This document shows positions 1 to 11,730 of a stretch of 64,000 nucleotides of DNA, in pieces. The notes under the pieces were generated by a model, which was given only the letters and a program-made list of their open reading frames with translations, did not search any database and was not told the origin of the DNA. This DNA is from Pseudomonas sp. Fl4BN1. GTDB lineage: Bacteria; Pseudomonadota; Gammaproteobacteria; Pseudomonadales; Pseudomonadaceae. Where the stretch lies: positions 62,001 through 126,000 of the forward strand of contig NZ_JAAARM010000001.1 in NCBI RefSeq assembly GCF_009908285.1, read 5' to 3'. A program made the position numbers and the translations under genes. Position 1 is the first letter of the stretch. Every line of letters begins with the position of its first letter.

Positions 1-443
1 ACATAGATCGCGGCAAACGCGTCGATGGCCTCGAACGCCGGCTGTGGCGAACCTGGCGGCACCTTGAGGAAGAACCGATAGCGATCCGTCTCTCGAGTCA
101 GGGCCAGTTCCAGGGCGTCGCTGACCACTTGGTGATAGCGCACGATGCGCTCGAACACTTCCCGCAGGCTGCCGCTGGCCACCAGGGCGTAGCCCAGGGC
201 ATGGAAGGTGGTGGGGCTGACAAAGCGCGACACCCGCAAGCCAATGGCCGGATCGCCGCTCGCCTGTACCGCCAGGTGCCACAGGCGGGTAGTGGCCGAC
301 AGCGGATAGCGGGCGTTGGGGTCGTCCATCAATTGCGGGTCGAGCCCGGCTTCACGGCACAGCGCGCCGCTGTCGAGGTCGAGGGCATCCAGTTGTTTGC
401 GCAAGGCGCGGGTCCAACTGGCGAGGGAAGTGGCTTCAGTCAT
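1..443 (-). CDS. AraC-family transcriptional regulator, N-terminal part (cut by window start)
   Basis: Reading from an ATG at 443 leftwards gives 147 residues with no stop before the window edge. The segment resembles the N-terminal sensor domain of OruR/GbuR-type AraC regulators: an opening helix, then AREA-like stretches such as GLDPQLMDDPNARYPLS, GDPAIGLRVSRF and HALGYALVASGSLREVF, where R-Y-P-L and the conserved F-H-A-L-G-Y are typical of that family. The DNA-binding double HTH would lie upstream of base 1 and is not visible. The gene is divergent from the membrane desaturase that starts at 544, so it probably controls that gene (inference). The ribosome-binding site is weak, so the start is approximate. 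Confidence 0.7.
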   Translation of the reverse strand, partial: MTEATSLASWTRALRKQLDALDLDSGALCREAGLDPQLMDDPNARYPLSATTRLWHLAVQASGDPAIGLRVSRFVSPTTFHALGYALVASGSLREVFERIVRYHQVVSDALELALTRETDRYRFFLKVPPGSPQPAFEAIDAFAAIY

Positions 444-543
444 GCGATTTGGCGCGTCCGGTCAACAGGTTGGCGTTTACGGCTAGCGCCCGGAGCCAGG
501 GCTCGGGGCAGGATGCACAGATCACTGAACAGAGGATGGAATC

Positions 544-1617
544 ATGCAAGGTACTTGCGCAAGCCCCGAGGAGATGAATACACAGCAACGCGCCGCGCAT
601 GTTCGCCAAGTGGTGCTGGCCCGGGGCGATGAATTGCGCAGACGCTACCCGTTACTAAAGCACCAGGATGCCCTGGGCGCAGGAATTCTGGCCTTCGCCC
701 TGGCCGCGATGGTCGGATCGGCAGTGCTCTACATCGAGGGTTACCTGGCCTGGTGGGGGTGTCTGCTGCTCAATGCGTTCTTCGCCTCGCTGACCCACGA
801 GCTGGAGCACGACCTGATCCACAGCCAGTATTTTCGCAAGCGGCGGTTGCCCCACAATCTGATGCTGGCATTGGTCTGGCTGGCGCGGCCGAGCACCATC
901 AACCCCTGGATACGGCGCCATCTTCACCTCAATCACCACAAAGTCTCGGGCAGTGAGGCCGATATCGAAGAGCGGGCCATCACCAATGGCGAACCCTGGG
1001 GCTTCACCCGGCTGCTGATGGTGGGCGACAACATGATGGCGGCCTTGATCCGCCTGCTGCGCGCGCCAGGCGCCAGGCGCAAGCTGGGCATCCTCGTGCG
1101 CACCCTGGCCGTGTACGCGCCGCTGGCCCTGCTGCACTGGGGCGCCTGGTATGTATTCCTGGGCTTTCACGGGGCCAACGGCGTTGCCGCCCTGCTGGGG
1201 AGTCCGATCCCGTGGTCCCAGGACACCCTGTGGCTGATGCACCTGATCGACATCGCGGTGGTGGTGATCATCGGCCCCAACGTGCTGCGCACCTTCTGCC
1301 TGCACTTTGTCAGTTCCAACATGCACTACTACGGCGATATCGAGCCGGGCAACGTGGTCCAGCAGACCCAGGTGCTCAACCCCTGGTGGCTGTGGCCGTT
1401 GCAGGCCTTCTGCTGCAATTTCGGCAGCACCCACGGCATCCACCATTTCGTGGTCAAGGAGCCCTTCTACATTCGCCAGATGACGGCGCCGGTGGCGCAC
1501 AGGGTGATGGCTGAGATGGGGGTGCGTTTCAACGACTTCGGCACCTTTGCCCGGGCCAATCGGTTTCATCCCGTGGAGCAGGCGCAGGAGGATGCAGGCG
1601 CTGGTGTGCGGGCCTAA
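544..1617 (+). CDS. Membrane fatty acid desaturase / AlkB-like di-iron hydroxylase
   Basis: 357 residues with the histidine clusters of membrane di-iron desaturases and alkane hydroxylases (PF00487): HELEHD near residue 86, HLHLNHH near 123, and a late box NMHYYGD / GIHHF around 260-300. Hydrophobic helices occur at about residues 45-80, 180-205 and 230-255. The enzyme would act in the inner membrane on acyl chains or a hydrophobic substrate; the substrate cannot be read from the sequence. The ATG at 544 is preceded by AGAGG at good spacing; an internal ATG at 574 directly abuts GAGGAG and is less likely. The divergent AraC gene is a plausible regulator. The gene is followed within 10 bp by a REP pair. 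Confidence 0.8.
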   Translation: MQGTCASPEEMNTQQRAAHVRQVVLARGDELRRRYPLLKHQDALGAGILAFALAAMVGSAVLYIEGYLAWWGCLLLNAFFASLTHELEHDLIHSQYFRKRRLPHNLMLALVWLARPSTINPWIRRHLHLNHHKVSGSEADIEERAITNGEPWGFTRLLMVGDNMMAALIRLLRAPGARRKLGILVRTLAVYAPLALLHWGAWYVFLGFHGANGVAALLGSPIPWSQDTLWLMHLIDIAVVVIIGPNVLRTFCLHFVSSNMHYYGDIEPGNVVQQTQVLNPWWLWPLQAFCCNFGSTHGIHHFVVKEPFYIRQMTAPVAHRVMAEMGVRFNDFGTFARANRFHPVEQAQEDAGAGVRA

Positions 1618-1621
1618 GCCT

Positions 1622-1703
1622 GTAGGAGCCGGCTTGCCGGCGAAAGGGCCCTGGCGTCTTGCATCGCCCCGGAGGACGCCTTCGCTGGCAAGCCAGCTCC
1701 TAC
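1622..1703. repeat. REP doublet
   Basis: Two inverted REP arms, GTAGGAGCCGGCTTGCCGGC and GCTGGCAAGCCAGCTCCTAC, face each other across about 40 bp. It lies between the convergent desaturase and atsA genes. Confidence 0.95.
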
Positions 1704-1745
1704 ACGTGCAGCGGCCGGTTCATGAGCGGGCCAGCGTTTGTGCTG

Positions 1746-4182
<2,437 letters not shown>

Positions 4183-4186
<4 letters not shown>

Positions 4187-5778
4187 GCGTGTCTCCAGCG
4201 AGTGGCGCGAATTTCCAGGCGTTGGCCAATCAGGTTCAGCAGGGCGCCAGTGAGGCCCACCAAGAGCATGCCGGCCATGATCAGGTCCATGCGCAGCAGC
4301 TGTTGGGCGCTGATCATTTGGCTACCGATACCGCCGTTGGACGGCATGAAATATTCGGCGCCGATGGTGCCCAGCCAGGCGTAGATCAGGCTGATGCGCA
4401 GGCCGGCGAAAATCCCCGCAGCGGCGCCGGGCAGCACCAGCCGTCGCAGCCGCTGCCAGAGGTTGAGGCGCAGTACCTGGGCGGCTTCCGCCAGTTGTGG
4501 TGACAGTTGCGCGACGCTGCGCTGGGTGGCGATGAACAGTGGGAAGAAGGCTGCCAGGGCGACGAACACCCACTTGGCCAATTCGCCAAGGCCGAACCAG
4601 GCGGTGAGCAGCGGCACCCAGGCGAAGATGGCGATCTGGCGGATAGCGGCCAGGGTCGGCCCCAGCAGACGTTCACTGAACCGCGACAGGCCCAGCAGCA
4701 GGCCAAAGGCAAAGCCCAGGCCGCCACCCAGGAGCAGCCCACCGAGGGTGCGGCCCAGGCTCAGGCCCATGCCCCCCAGCAGGCTGCCGTCCAGCAGGCC
4801 GTCGAAGGTAGTGGCGAGCACCTGCAGCGGGCTTGCCAGGATGTTCGCGTCGACCCACTGCTGATCGCTTGCCAGTTGCCACAGGGCCAGCAAGGCCAGG
4901 GGCAGCAGCCAGGGTTGCAGGCGTTGCCAGCCCTCATAGCGTGGACCACGGCGGAATTCGGCAGTGGCCGGGTGTGGCCAGTGCACCAGCCGGCGGTCCA
5001 GCCAGCCGATACCACGGTCCATGAACACTCCCAGCAGGCCGATCACCAGGATGCAGACAAATACGATGTCCAGCATGAACAGCTGGCGCGCCCAGACCAT
5101 CAGGTAGCCGATGCCTTCGCTGGAGGCCAGCAGTTCCACTGCCAGCAACGAGGTCCAGCCGGTGGCCAGGGCCAGGCGCACCCCGGCCATGAACGCCGGC
5201 AGCGCGGCGGGCAGCACCAGGCGGCGAATCAGTAGCCGCGGCGGCAGGCGCAGCACGGCGGCGGCTTCGCGCAACTTGGGTTGTGCATCCCGCACGCCCA
5301 CCAGGGTGTGCAGGGTCACGGGCACCACGATGGCCTTGATCAGCACCACCAGCTTGAGCACTTCACCGATGCCGAAAAACACCATGAACAGTGGAATCCA
5401 GGCCAGGGTCGGAATCTGCGCCAGGGCGCCGAAGGTCGGAAAGACCAAGCGCTCCAGGCGTTGGCTGAAACCCAGGGCGCCGCCCAGCAGGGCACCGGCG
5501 GTGATACCCGCCAGCAAGCCCCAGAACAGCCGTTGCAGGCTGATCGCCAGGTGGCTCCACAGTTCGCCGTGAGCCAGTTCCAGGGCGCTGCTCCAGACCA
5601 GCGCCGGGGACGGCAGGATCTGCTCGCTCATCCATTGATTACGACTGGCCAGCCACCACAGGCTGAACAGTCCCAGGGGCAGCAGCCAGGGCAGCAGGCG
5701 CTGACTGACCAGGGGCCAGCCCGGGCGTCCGTTGGACGGCGCCGCCAGGGGCAGGCTGAGCAGGGAAACACGGGCCAT
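4183..5778 (-). CDS. atsB: Sulfate ester ABC transporter permease AtsB, fused double-domain
   Basis: 531 residues made of two BPD_transp_1 permease domains in tandem, roughly residues 25-265 and 290-525. Each ends in the EAA-type loop: REAAAVLRLPPRLLIRRLVLP in the first half is matched by AEAAQVLRLNLWQRLRRLVLP in the second (each quoted in part). About a dozen hydrophobic segments are present. Fusion of both permease halves in one polypeptide is unusual for sulfonate-type importers, which normally use a homodimer. The start at 5778 has GGAGGT upstream; a longer frame to 5892 only reads into a REP sequence. Divergent from the binding protein gene atsR, with which it should form the importer. 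Confidence 0.92.
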
Positions 5779-5822
5779 GGATGACCTCCGTTGTCGGGTA
5801 CTGCATGGCGTTGGTCGATGCC

Positions 5823-5903
5823 GTAGGAGCTGGCATGCCAGCGAAACAGCCCTTGAGAGCGCTGCAGGGTCTGTGGGCCTCTTAGCCGGCAAGTCGGCCC
5901 TGC
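5823..5903. repeat. Degenerate REP doublet
   Basis: Left arm GTAGGAGCTGGCATGCCAGC is nearly standard. The right arm AGCCGGCAAGTCGGCCCTGC is mutated. It sits just upstream of atsB. Confidence 0.8.
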
Positions 5904-6163
5904 TTTATATTCGTTTATGGTCTATTAAAATTCTTATCGATTCTTTTTAGGGATAAGAGCAGCCATTTAAGGCTTCTCGCCAACCGGCATCCAATGCATT
6001 TGAAGAATATTTTTCATGCATTTCATGCATGTCCCCGGGGACGCCCGTGGCAGCTGGTTTATTCAATATGGTTATTAAAATGTGAATTTATAGTATTTAA
6101 ATGTTGATCAATTCCGTGCCTACCTTCTGCTCCTCACAGCCTTTGCCACCAGGAGCCGCACCC
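5904..6163. promoter_or_regulatory. Divergent atsB / atsR promoter region
   Basis: AT-rich stretch much lower in GC than its flanks, separating the divergent transporter genes. It contains an inverted CTTATC ... GATAAG pair at about 5933-5957 and three ATGCAT copies between 5993 and 6031. No single promoter can be assigned. Sulfur-starvation control by a LysR regulator (CysB or SftR type) is expected from the gene family, not shown here. Confidence 0.5.
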
Positions 6164-7186
6164 ATGAACCTTCCCTTCAAACGCGTGATCAGCCTGTTCG
6201 CCGCACCGGCCCTGGCGGGACTGCTGGGCTACCTGCCGCTGCTGGCCCAGGCTGGCGAGCTCAAGGAAATCCGGATTGCCGTGCCCGACCTCAGTGCCGG
6301 CACCCAGCACAGCGGCGGCGGGGTGGTGGATGTGCTGCGCCAGCAACAGATCTTCGAAAAGGCCTTCGCTGACCAGGGCATCAAGATCCAGTGGAATTTC
6401 TTCAAGGGTGCGGGGCCGGTGATCAACGAGGCCTTTGCCAACGGCCAGGTGGACCTGGCCTACCTGGGGGACTTGGCGGCCATCATCGGCAAGTCCAACG
6501 GCCTGGACACGCGCCTGCTCAGTGCCTCGGCGCGTGGGGTCAAACACTACTTGGGAGTGGTTCCGGGTTCCGGGATCAAGACCCTGGAAGACCTCAAGGG
6601 CAAGCGTGTGGCGGTGTTCCGTGGCACCGCCACCCAGCTGTCCTTTGATGCGGCCCTGGCCAGCCGAGGCCTGAGCGAGAAGGACCTGAAGGTGGTCAAT
6701 CTCGATTTCAACGCGGCGGTGGCAGCCTTGGCGGCCAAGCAGATCGACGCCTCATGGGGCAGCACCGGGCTTTCGGCTCTGCGTAGCAAAGGGCTGGCCG
6801 AGCTGCCGTTGAGCACCAAGGATCTGGGCGGCGCCGGCAGCGTGCAGAGCGTGCTGGTGGGCGCGGGCAAGTTTGTCGACGAGCATCCAGAGGCGGTGGA
6901 GAAGTTGCTCAAGGCTCAACAGCAGGCCGTGCAATGGCTGACCCAGGACAGCAACAAGGACGCCTACATCCAGCTGGTGTCCGGCTTGGCCAGCTACCCG
7001 CCGGTGATCTTGCAGGATGACCTCAAGGACCAGCGCCTGAGCGAGATCTTCCCCTCGACCCTGGACCCGGTATTTCTCGGCAAACTGCAGGACTCGGTAG
7101 ACCTGGCGGCCAAGGAACGGTTGATCCGCAAGCCGTTCAAGGTGGACGCCTGGGTTGCGCCGCAATTGGCGGCTGCCGGTCTTTGA
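6164..7186 (+). CDS. atsR: Sulfate ester ABC transporter substrate-binding protein AtsR
   Basis: 340-residue periplasmic binding protein of the SsuA/NMT1 type. A signal peptide (basic MNLPFKR, hydrophobic core, cleavage after AQA near residue 29) precedes the mature start GELKEIRIAVPDL. Later landmarks are FKGAGPVINEAFANGQVDLAYLGD, here given only in part, and DLKGKRVAVFRGTATQ. The ATG at 6164 is chosen because AGGAG precedes it; an upstream ATG at 6101 has no such site. It would hand sulfate esters to AtsB/AtsC, encoded divergently. The specific substrate (aryl or alkyl ester) cannot be told from the sequence. Confidence 0.92.
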   Translation: MNLPFKRVISLFAAPALAGLLGYLPLLAQAGELKEIRIAVPDLSAGTQHSGGGVVDVLRQQQIFEKAFADQGIKIQWNFFKGAGPVINEAFANGQVDLAYLGDLAAIIGKSNGLDTRLLSASARGVKHYLGVVPGSGIKTLEDLKGKRVAVFRGTATQLSFDAALASRGLSEKDLKVVNLDFNAAVAALAAKQIDASWGSTGLSALRSKGLAELPLSTKDLGGAGSVQSVLVGAGKFVDEHPEAVEKLLKAQQQAVQWLTQDSNKDAYIQLVSGLASYPPVILQDDLKDQRLSEIFPSTLDPVFLGKLQDSVDLAAKERLIRKPFKVDAWVAPQLAAAGL

Positions 7187-7196
7187 GGTCGACGCC

Positions 7197-7341
7197 ATTC
7201 GCCGGCAAGCCGGCTCCTACGTAACCCTGGAGCCGGCTTGTCGGCGAGGGCGGTCTTGAGGGCCTCTTCGCTGGCAAGCCAGCTCCTACGGTCGGTGGGG
7301 ATATCGTGCGGGATCTTGTAGGAGCCGGCTTGCCGGCGAAG
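7197..7341. repeat. REP cluster between atsR and the LysR gene
   Basis: Two complete inverted pairs plus extra half arms: GCCGGCAAGCCGGCTCCTAC at about 7201, a reversed arm at about 7231, GCTGGCAAGCCAGCTCCTAC near 7270, and a final GTAGGAGCCGGCTTGCCGGC at 7318. It separates convergent genes. Confidence 0.9.
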
Positions 7342-7346
7342 CTGTG

Positions 7347-8267
7347 CTAGACGGCGATGGCGTGGTTCTGCTGATCCACCGCCACCAGCACCTCGATCAT
7401 CTTGCGCGCCGCCGGTGACAGGCGGAATCCGCTGCGGCTGACGATGCCGCAGCGGGCGTTCAGGCTGTCGATATTCTGCGGCAGGTTGCGCCAGTGCAGC
7501 AGCACCAGCGAACCCTGCTCGATGTCTTCGGCAAAGGCTTCGGCGGTGCCCACGCCAATCGCGTTGGACTGGCGGACAATCTTCACCAGGGCCGGAAAAT
7601 GCTCGGTCTCGATGCTCGGCGAAAAATCGATGCGCCCACTCAGGTTGGCCAGCAGCTTGCGGATGCCCGGGGGGATCAGGGTGGTGGCCAGGGGGTAGTC
7701 GAACATGTCGTTGGTGGACAGGCTTTCCTTGGCCAGCAACGGGTGCCCCGGGCGGCAGAAGAACACCCCGCGCTTGGGCGTCAGGGCCTGGGTCTGGTAG
7801 TTCGGGTCGGCCTCGAAATGACGGATGTCGGCGATAAAGAATTCGATCTCCTCGCGGTTCAGGCTGCGGCTGAGTTTTTCCCAGTTATCCACGGCAAAAC
7901 AGGTGCGCACTTTCGGGTGTGCACTGGTGAATTGCGCCACGGCGTCGGGCACCAGTTTCACCGCCGGCGCCGGGCCGCAACCGAAGCGTAATTCGCCGGC
8001 GTCGAGCTTGGTCATCCGTGTCACTTCACTGCTCAGCAACGCTGCGCCCTGGACCAGGCTCAAGGCGTGCTGCAGCACCACCTGGCCTTCCGGCGTGGGG
8101 CGCAGATCCTTGTGCGCACGGTCCACCAGCACGCAACCGAACTCCTGTTCCAGGCCCTGGATACTGCGGCTAAAGGCCGGCTGGGTGATGCCCATGGCGT
8201 CGGCGGCGCGGACAAAACTGCGGTGCTCGTTGAGGGCGATGAAGTAACGCAATTGGCGAAGATCCAT
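7347..8267 (-). CDS. LysR-family regulator divergent from atsK
   Basis: 306-residue LysR regulator. The winged HTH occupies residues 1-60 (MDLRQLRYFIALNEHRSF, then ITQPAFSRSIQGLE). The effector domain contains GELRFGCGPAPA and FFIADIRHFEADP, both shared almost exactly with the second LysR protein at 11731-12675. It is divergent from the alkylsulfatase gene atsK, and so likely controls it and perhaps the ats genes. SftR of P. putida is a LysR activator of this type of locus; which of the two paralogues is the true SftR orthologue cannot be decided here. A start 5 codons upstream at 8282 is possible but has no ribosome-binding site. Confidence 0.88.
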   Translation of the reverse strand: MDLRQLRYFIALNEHRSFVRAADAMGITQPAFSRSIQGLEQEFGCVLVDRAHKDLRPTPEGQVVLQHALSLVQGAALLSSEVTRMTKLDAGELRFGCGPAPAVKLVPDAVAQFTSAHPKVRTCFAVDNWEKLSRSLNREEIEFFIADIRHFEADPNYQTQALTPKRGVFFCRPGHPLLAKESLSTNDMFDYPLATTLIPPGIRKLLANLSGRIDFSPSIETEHFPALVKIVRQSNAIGVGTAEAFAEDIEQGSLVLLHWRNLPQNIDSLNARCGIVSRSGFRLSPAARKMIEVLVAVDQQNHAIAV

Positions 8268-8341
8268 ATGCTTTCCCGGCATCCGAAAAATAGCTCGAAG
8301 GCATTTGCGACGAGTAAGGAATGAGGTTTTAAATGCAAGCT

Positions 8342-8358
8342 CTTATTCCGTCAACGAA
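8342..8358. promoter_or_regulatory. TATTCC-type AT-rich motif upstream of atsK
   Basis: CTTATTCCGTCAACGAA about 95 bp before the atsK start. It closely matches CTTATTCCTTAACGAA at 28505-28520, upstream of another suspected sulfur-starvation gene. Function as an activator site is inferred. Confidence 0.4.
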
Positions 8359-8451
8359 GCATGTGATTATCTATTAGACCTAAATAGAATATAGATAGAG
8401 CGTTGTTTCGCTGCGGCTCCAACCGCAAGCAGTCAGATGAGGGTGTCCCCG

Positions 8452-9357
8452 ATGAGCAATGCCGCATTAGCCGTTAAACCCGCTGTCCATGCCCTTGAGA
8501 TCCACCCAGTGGCCGGTCGTATCGGCGCCGAGATCCGTGGCGTGCAACTCTCTGGCGAACTCGACGCCGCCACCGTGGAAGCCATCCAGCAAGCGCTGGT
8601 GCAGTACAAGGTGATCTTCTTCCGTGGCCAGGCCCACCTCGATGACCAGAGTCAGGAAGCCTTCTCCCACCTGTTGGGCGAGCCGATAGCCCACCCCACG
8701 GTGCCGGTGCGCGATGGCACCCGCTACCTGCTGGAACTGGACGGCGCCCAAGGCCAGCGGGCCAACTCCTGGCACACCGACGTGACCTTCGTCGACGCCT
8801 ACCCGAAAGCTTCGATCTTGCGTTCAGTGGTGGCCCCGACCTTCGGTGGTGACACGGTCTGGGCCAATACCGCCACGGCCTATAACGAACTGTCGGTGGA
8901 ACTGCGGGAACTGGCGGACAAGCTCTGGGCGGTGCACAGCAACGAATACGACTATGCCGGGGCCAAGCCGGATGTCTCGGCGGAAAAGCTCGAGCGTTAC
9001 CGCAAGATCTTCACCTCCACGGTCTTCGAGACCGAGCACCCGATCGTTCGCGTGCACCCGGAGAGTGGGGAGAAGAGCCTGGTGCTGGGGCATTTCGTGA
9101 AGCGCATCAAGGGTTATTCCCAGGCCGATTCGGCGCACCTGTTCAACCTCCTGCAAAGCCACGTCACGCGCCTGGAAAACACCGTGCGCTGGCGCTGGAC
9201 CGCCGGTGACGTGGCGATCTGGGACAACCGCTCGACCCAGCATTACGCGGTCGATGACTACGGCACCCAGGACCGCATCGTGCGCCGCGTGACCCTCAAG
9301 GGCGATGTGCCGGTGGGCGTGCATGGCCAGCGCAGCCAGACCACCAAGGGCCTCTGA
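8452..9357 (+). CDS. atsK: Alpha-ketoglutarate-dependent sulfate ester dioxygenase AtsK
   Basis: 301-residue TauD-family enzyme that oxidatively cleaves alkyl sulfate esters to aldehyde and sulfate with release of succinate and CO2. With the ATG at 8452 the iron facial triad falls at H108, D110 (SWHTD) and H264 (STQHYAV), with R275 and R279 for alpha-ketoglutarate. These are the residue numbers I recall for P. putida AtsK, also 301 residues, which supports both identity and start. A longer frame from 8437 lacks a better ribosome-binding site. It is divergent from a LysR regulator and flanked downstream by a REP array. Confidence 0.95.
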   Translation: MSNAALAVKPAVHALEIHPVAGRIGAEIRGVQLSGELDAATVEAIQQALVQYKVIFFRGQAHLDDQSQEAFSHLLGEPIAHPTVPVRDGTRYLLELDGAQGQRANSWHTDVTFVDAYPKASILRSVVAPTFGGDTVWANTATAYNELSVELRELADKLWAVHSNEYDYAGAKPDVSAEKLERYRKIFTSTVFETEHPIVRVHPESGEKSLVLGHFVKRIKGYSQADSAHLFNLLQSHVTRLENTVRWRWTAGDVAIWDNRSTQHYAVDDYGTQDRIVRRVTLKGDVPVGVHGQRSQTTKGL

Positions 9358-9402
9358 GCGCCCCAACCCCCTACCGCATGAAAGGTGCACATCGGGCCTG
9401 CC

Positions 9403-9814
9403 GTAGGAGCTGGCTTGCCAGCGAAAGCGCCCCCGAGAGCGATGCAAGATTCAAGGGCCTCTTCGCCGGCAAGCCGGCTCCTACGAGAATTCATGCGATG
9501 AACCTGCCCGCCGTAGGAGCTGGCTTGCCAGCGAAAGCGCCCCCGAGAGCGATGCAAGATTCAAGGGCCTCTTCGCCGGCAAGCCGGCTCCTACGATAAT
9601 TCATGCGATGAACCTGCCCGCTGTAGGAGCTGGCTTGCCAGCGAAAGCGCCCCTGAGAGCGATGCAAGATTCAAGGGCCTCTTCGCCGGCAAGCCGGCTC
9701 CTACGAGAATTCATGGGATGAACCTGCCCGCTGTAGGAGCTGGCTTGCCAGCGAAGGCGCCCCCGAGAGCGATGCAAGATTCAAGGGCCTCTTCGCCGGC
9801 AAGCCGGCTCCTAC
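9403..9814. repeat. REP doublet array A, 4 tandem units
   Basis: Four head-to-tail doublets begin at 9403, 9513, 9623 and 9733, a period of 110 bp. Each unit has the left arm GTAGGAGCTGGCTTGCCAGC, a near-identical middle and the right arm GCCGGCAAGCCGGCTCCTAC. The spacer TTCATGCGATGAACCTGCCC is shared by the copies and found in no other array of the window. It fills the whole gap between atsK and the convergent sulfatase. Confidence 0.97.
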
Positions 9815-9834
9815 AGGATGGAAGGTGGCCGGGG

Positions 9835-11451
9835 TTACCACACGCCGATCTGCACCAGCTTTTCGCTGTGCGGTTCGCCGTAGCGAAAACGCTGGCCGCG
9901 CAGGTCGATCTCTTCATGGCTGATGGTGGTGCGGCGTTTCAGGCCCCGCAGCCATTGCAGCAAATACCCCAGGTGTTCTTCGCGCACCGCGGCATAGGCC
10001 GGGTCGGCCCCCAGGTCATTCAACTCCTGGGGGTCGTTGTGCAGGTCAAACAGCTGCGGGCGGAAGCCGTCATAAGCCAGGTATTTCCAGCGTTCGCTGC
10101 GCACCATGGTCATGCGGCAGCGGTCGATGGGCTGGCCCAGGCGTTCCCGCGCCGGGGCCTGGAAGGCGTAGTCGTATTCGCTGATGGCGTAGCGGCGCCA
10201 GTCGGGTGCCGCGCCGTGCAGCAATGCAATCAATGAGCGTCCTTCCAAGCGATGTTCGGCCCCTGGCAGGCCCAGGGCATCGAGAAAGGTCGGCAGGGCG
10301 TCGATGGTTTCCACCAGGCGTTCATCCACGCTGCCGCGGCTGATGTCCGCCGCCGCGCGCGGGTCGCGGACAATCAGCGGTACGCCCACCGCCGGTTCCA
10401 GCAGGAACTCCTTTTCCCCCAGGTAATGGTCGCCGAGAAAGTCGCCGTGGTCGCTGGTGAAGACGATCAGGGTGTCGTCCCAGCGGCCGTTGCTCTGCAG
10501 GAAATCAAACAGCCGGCCAAGCTGGTCGTCCACTTGCTTGATCAGGCCCATGTAGGTGGGCACCACGTTCAGGCGCACCTCATCCCGGGAGAAATTCAGG
10601 CTTTCTTCATGCTGGCGAAAGGCGTGATAGACCGGGTGGTCGCTGAGCTGCCCAGGCTCGGCGCGCACGGCTGGGATGACCTGCTGCGGGCCATACAGGG
10701 CGTGGTACGGAGCCGGCGCGATATAGGGCCAGTGGGGCTTGATGTAGGACAGGTGCAGGCACCAGGGCTGCTCGCCCTGTTCCTGGATGAAGTCGATGGC
10801 GCGGTCGGTTGTGTAGACGGTTTCCGAATGTTTTTCAGCGACCCGGGCCGGCAGGTGGGCGTTGCGCATCTTCCAGCCGCTGCGGATTTCCCCCTGCTCG
10901 CCGGCGCCGGCGTTGGCCCAGTCGTGCCAGGGGTTGCGCCCGTCGTAGCCGAGGTCGCGCAGGTAGTGGGTGTAGGGCGCCGACTCGCGCTTGTCGTCGA
11001 ACACCGGGTCGTCGGGGTAGATGCCGTCATGGCGGAAATAGGGCTCGAAGCCGACTTCGTTGAGCGCCTCGGCCTGTTGGCTGTCGGGGTTGATGGCCAG
11101 GCGTTGCAGGGCGTCGAGGTTGGGCGTGGCGTGGGTCTTGCCTACCAGCGCGGTGCGGATGCCGTGGGGCCGCAGGTAGTCCCCCAGGGTCAGTTCTTCC
11201 AGGGGCAGGGGCACGGCGTTCCAGGCCACCTGGTGGCTGCTGACGTAGCGTCCGGTGTAGGCCGACATCCGCGACGGACCGCAGATGGTGCCCTGGGTAT
11301 AGGCGCGGCTGAAGCGCACCCCGGCGGCGGCCAGGCGGTCGATGTTGGGGGTATGCAGGTGTGGGTAGCCGTAGCACGACAGGTAATCCCGGCGCAGTTG
11401 GTCGCACATGATGTAGAGCACGTTGCGCACGGGTTTGGGGGTATTGGACAT
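9835..11451 (-). CDS. Second formylglycine-dependent sulfatase (phosphonate monoester hydrolase-like)
   Basis: 538 residues of the alkaline phosphatase superfamily. The activation motif CGPSR places the would-be formylglycine at Cys57, with metal ligands in MCDQLRRDY (D17, Q18) and a late TSDHGDFLGDHYL. The D-Q pair and Cys57 resemble phosphonate monoester hydrolases/type I sulfatases more than AtsA, which has D-D and Cys51. Choline-sulfatase-like activity is another possibility. No signal peptide is visible. The start at 11451 follows GGTGAG; a frame reaching 11547 is rejected because its extra residues are arginine-rich read-through. Its place between atsK and the SftR/SftP pair suggests sulfate ester use. 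Confidence 0.85.
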   Translation of the reverse strand: MSNTPKPVRNVLYIMCDQLRRDYLSCYGYPHLHTPNIDRLAAAGVRFSRAYTQGTICGPSRMSAYTGRYVSSHQVAWNAVPLPLEELTLGDYLRPHGIRTALVGKTHATPNLDALQRLAINPDSQQAEALNEVGFEPYFRHDGIYPDDPVFDDKRESAPYTHYLRDLGYDGRNPWHDWANAGAGEQGEIRSGWKMRNAHLPARVAEKHSETVYTTDRAIDFIQEQGEQPWCLHLSYIKPHWPYIAPAPYHALYGPQQVIPAVRAEPGQLSDHPVYHAFRQHEESLNFSRDEVRLNVVPTYMGLIKQVDDQLGRLFDFLQSNGRWDDTLIVFTSDHGDFLGDHYLGEKEFLLEPAVGVPLIVRDPRAAADISRGSVDERLVETIDALPTFLDALGLPGAEHRLEGRSLIALLHGAAPDWRRYAISEYDYAFQAPARERLGQPIDRCRMTMVRSERWKYLAYDGFRPQLFDLHNDPQELNDLGADPAYAAVREEHLGYLLQWLRGLKRRTTISHEEIDLRGQRFRYGEPHSEKLVQIGVW

Positions 11452-11577
11452 GGGGCTCACCGAAGACAGGACAGGCGAGGTTTTTCGCCTTCGGCGGGGG
11501 CTTCCGGCAAGCGCATTTGCCGAATAGTTTCGATGCGTTTCATGCAATGCGAAGGCCCCCGCGGTCCTATGGTGCCT

Positions 11578-11720
11578 GTAGGAGCTGGCTTGCCAGCGAA
11601 GGCGGCCACGCGGGCGGTGCAGAGCTTGAGGGCCGCTTCGCCGGCAAGCCGGCTCCTACGGTGGGAGGCGGCCACGCGGGCGGTGCAGGGCTTGGGGGCC
11701 TGTTCGCCGGCAAGCCGGCG
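11578..11720. repeat. REP doublet plus one extra half
   Basis: A complete doublet at 11578-11659 is followed by a partial copy of the middle segment (CACGCGGGCGGTGCAGGGCTT) and one more right arm ending at 11720. It lies between two minus-strand genes. Confidence 0.93.
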
Positions 11721-11730
11721 GGCGGGCAGT

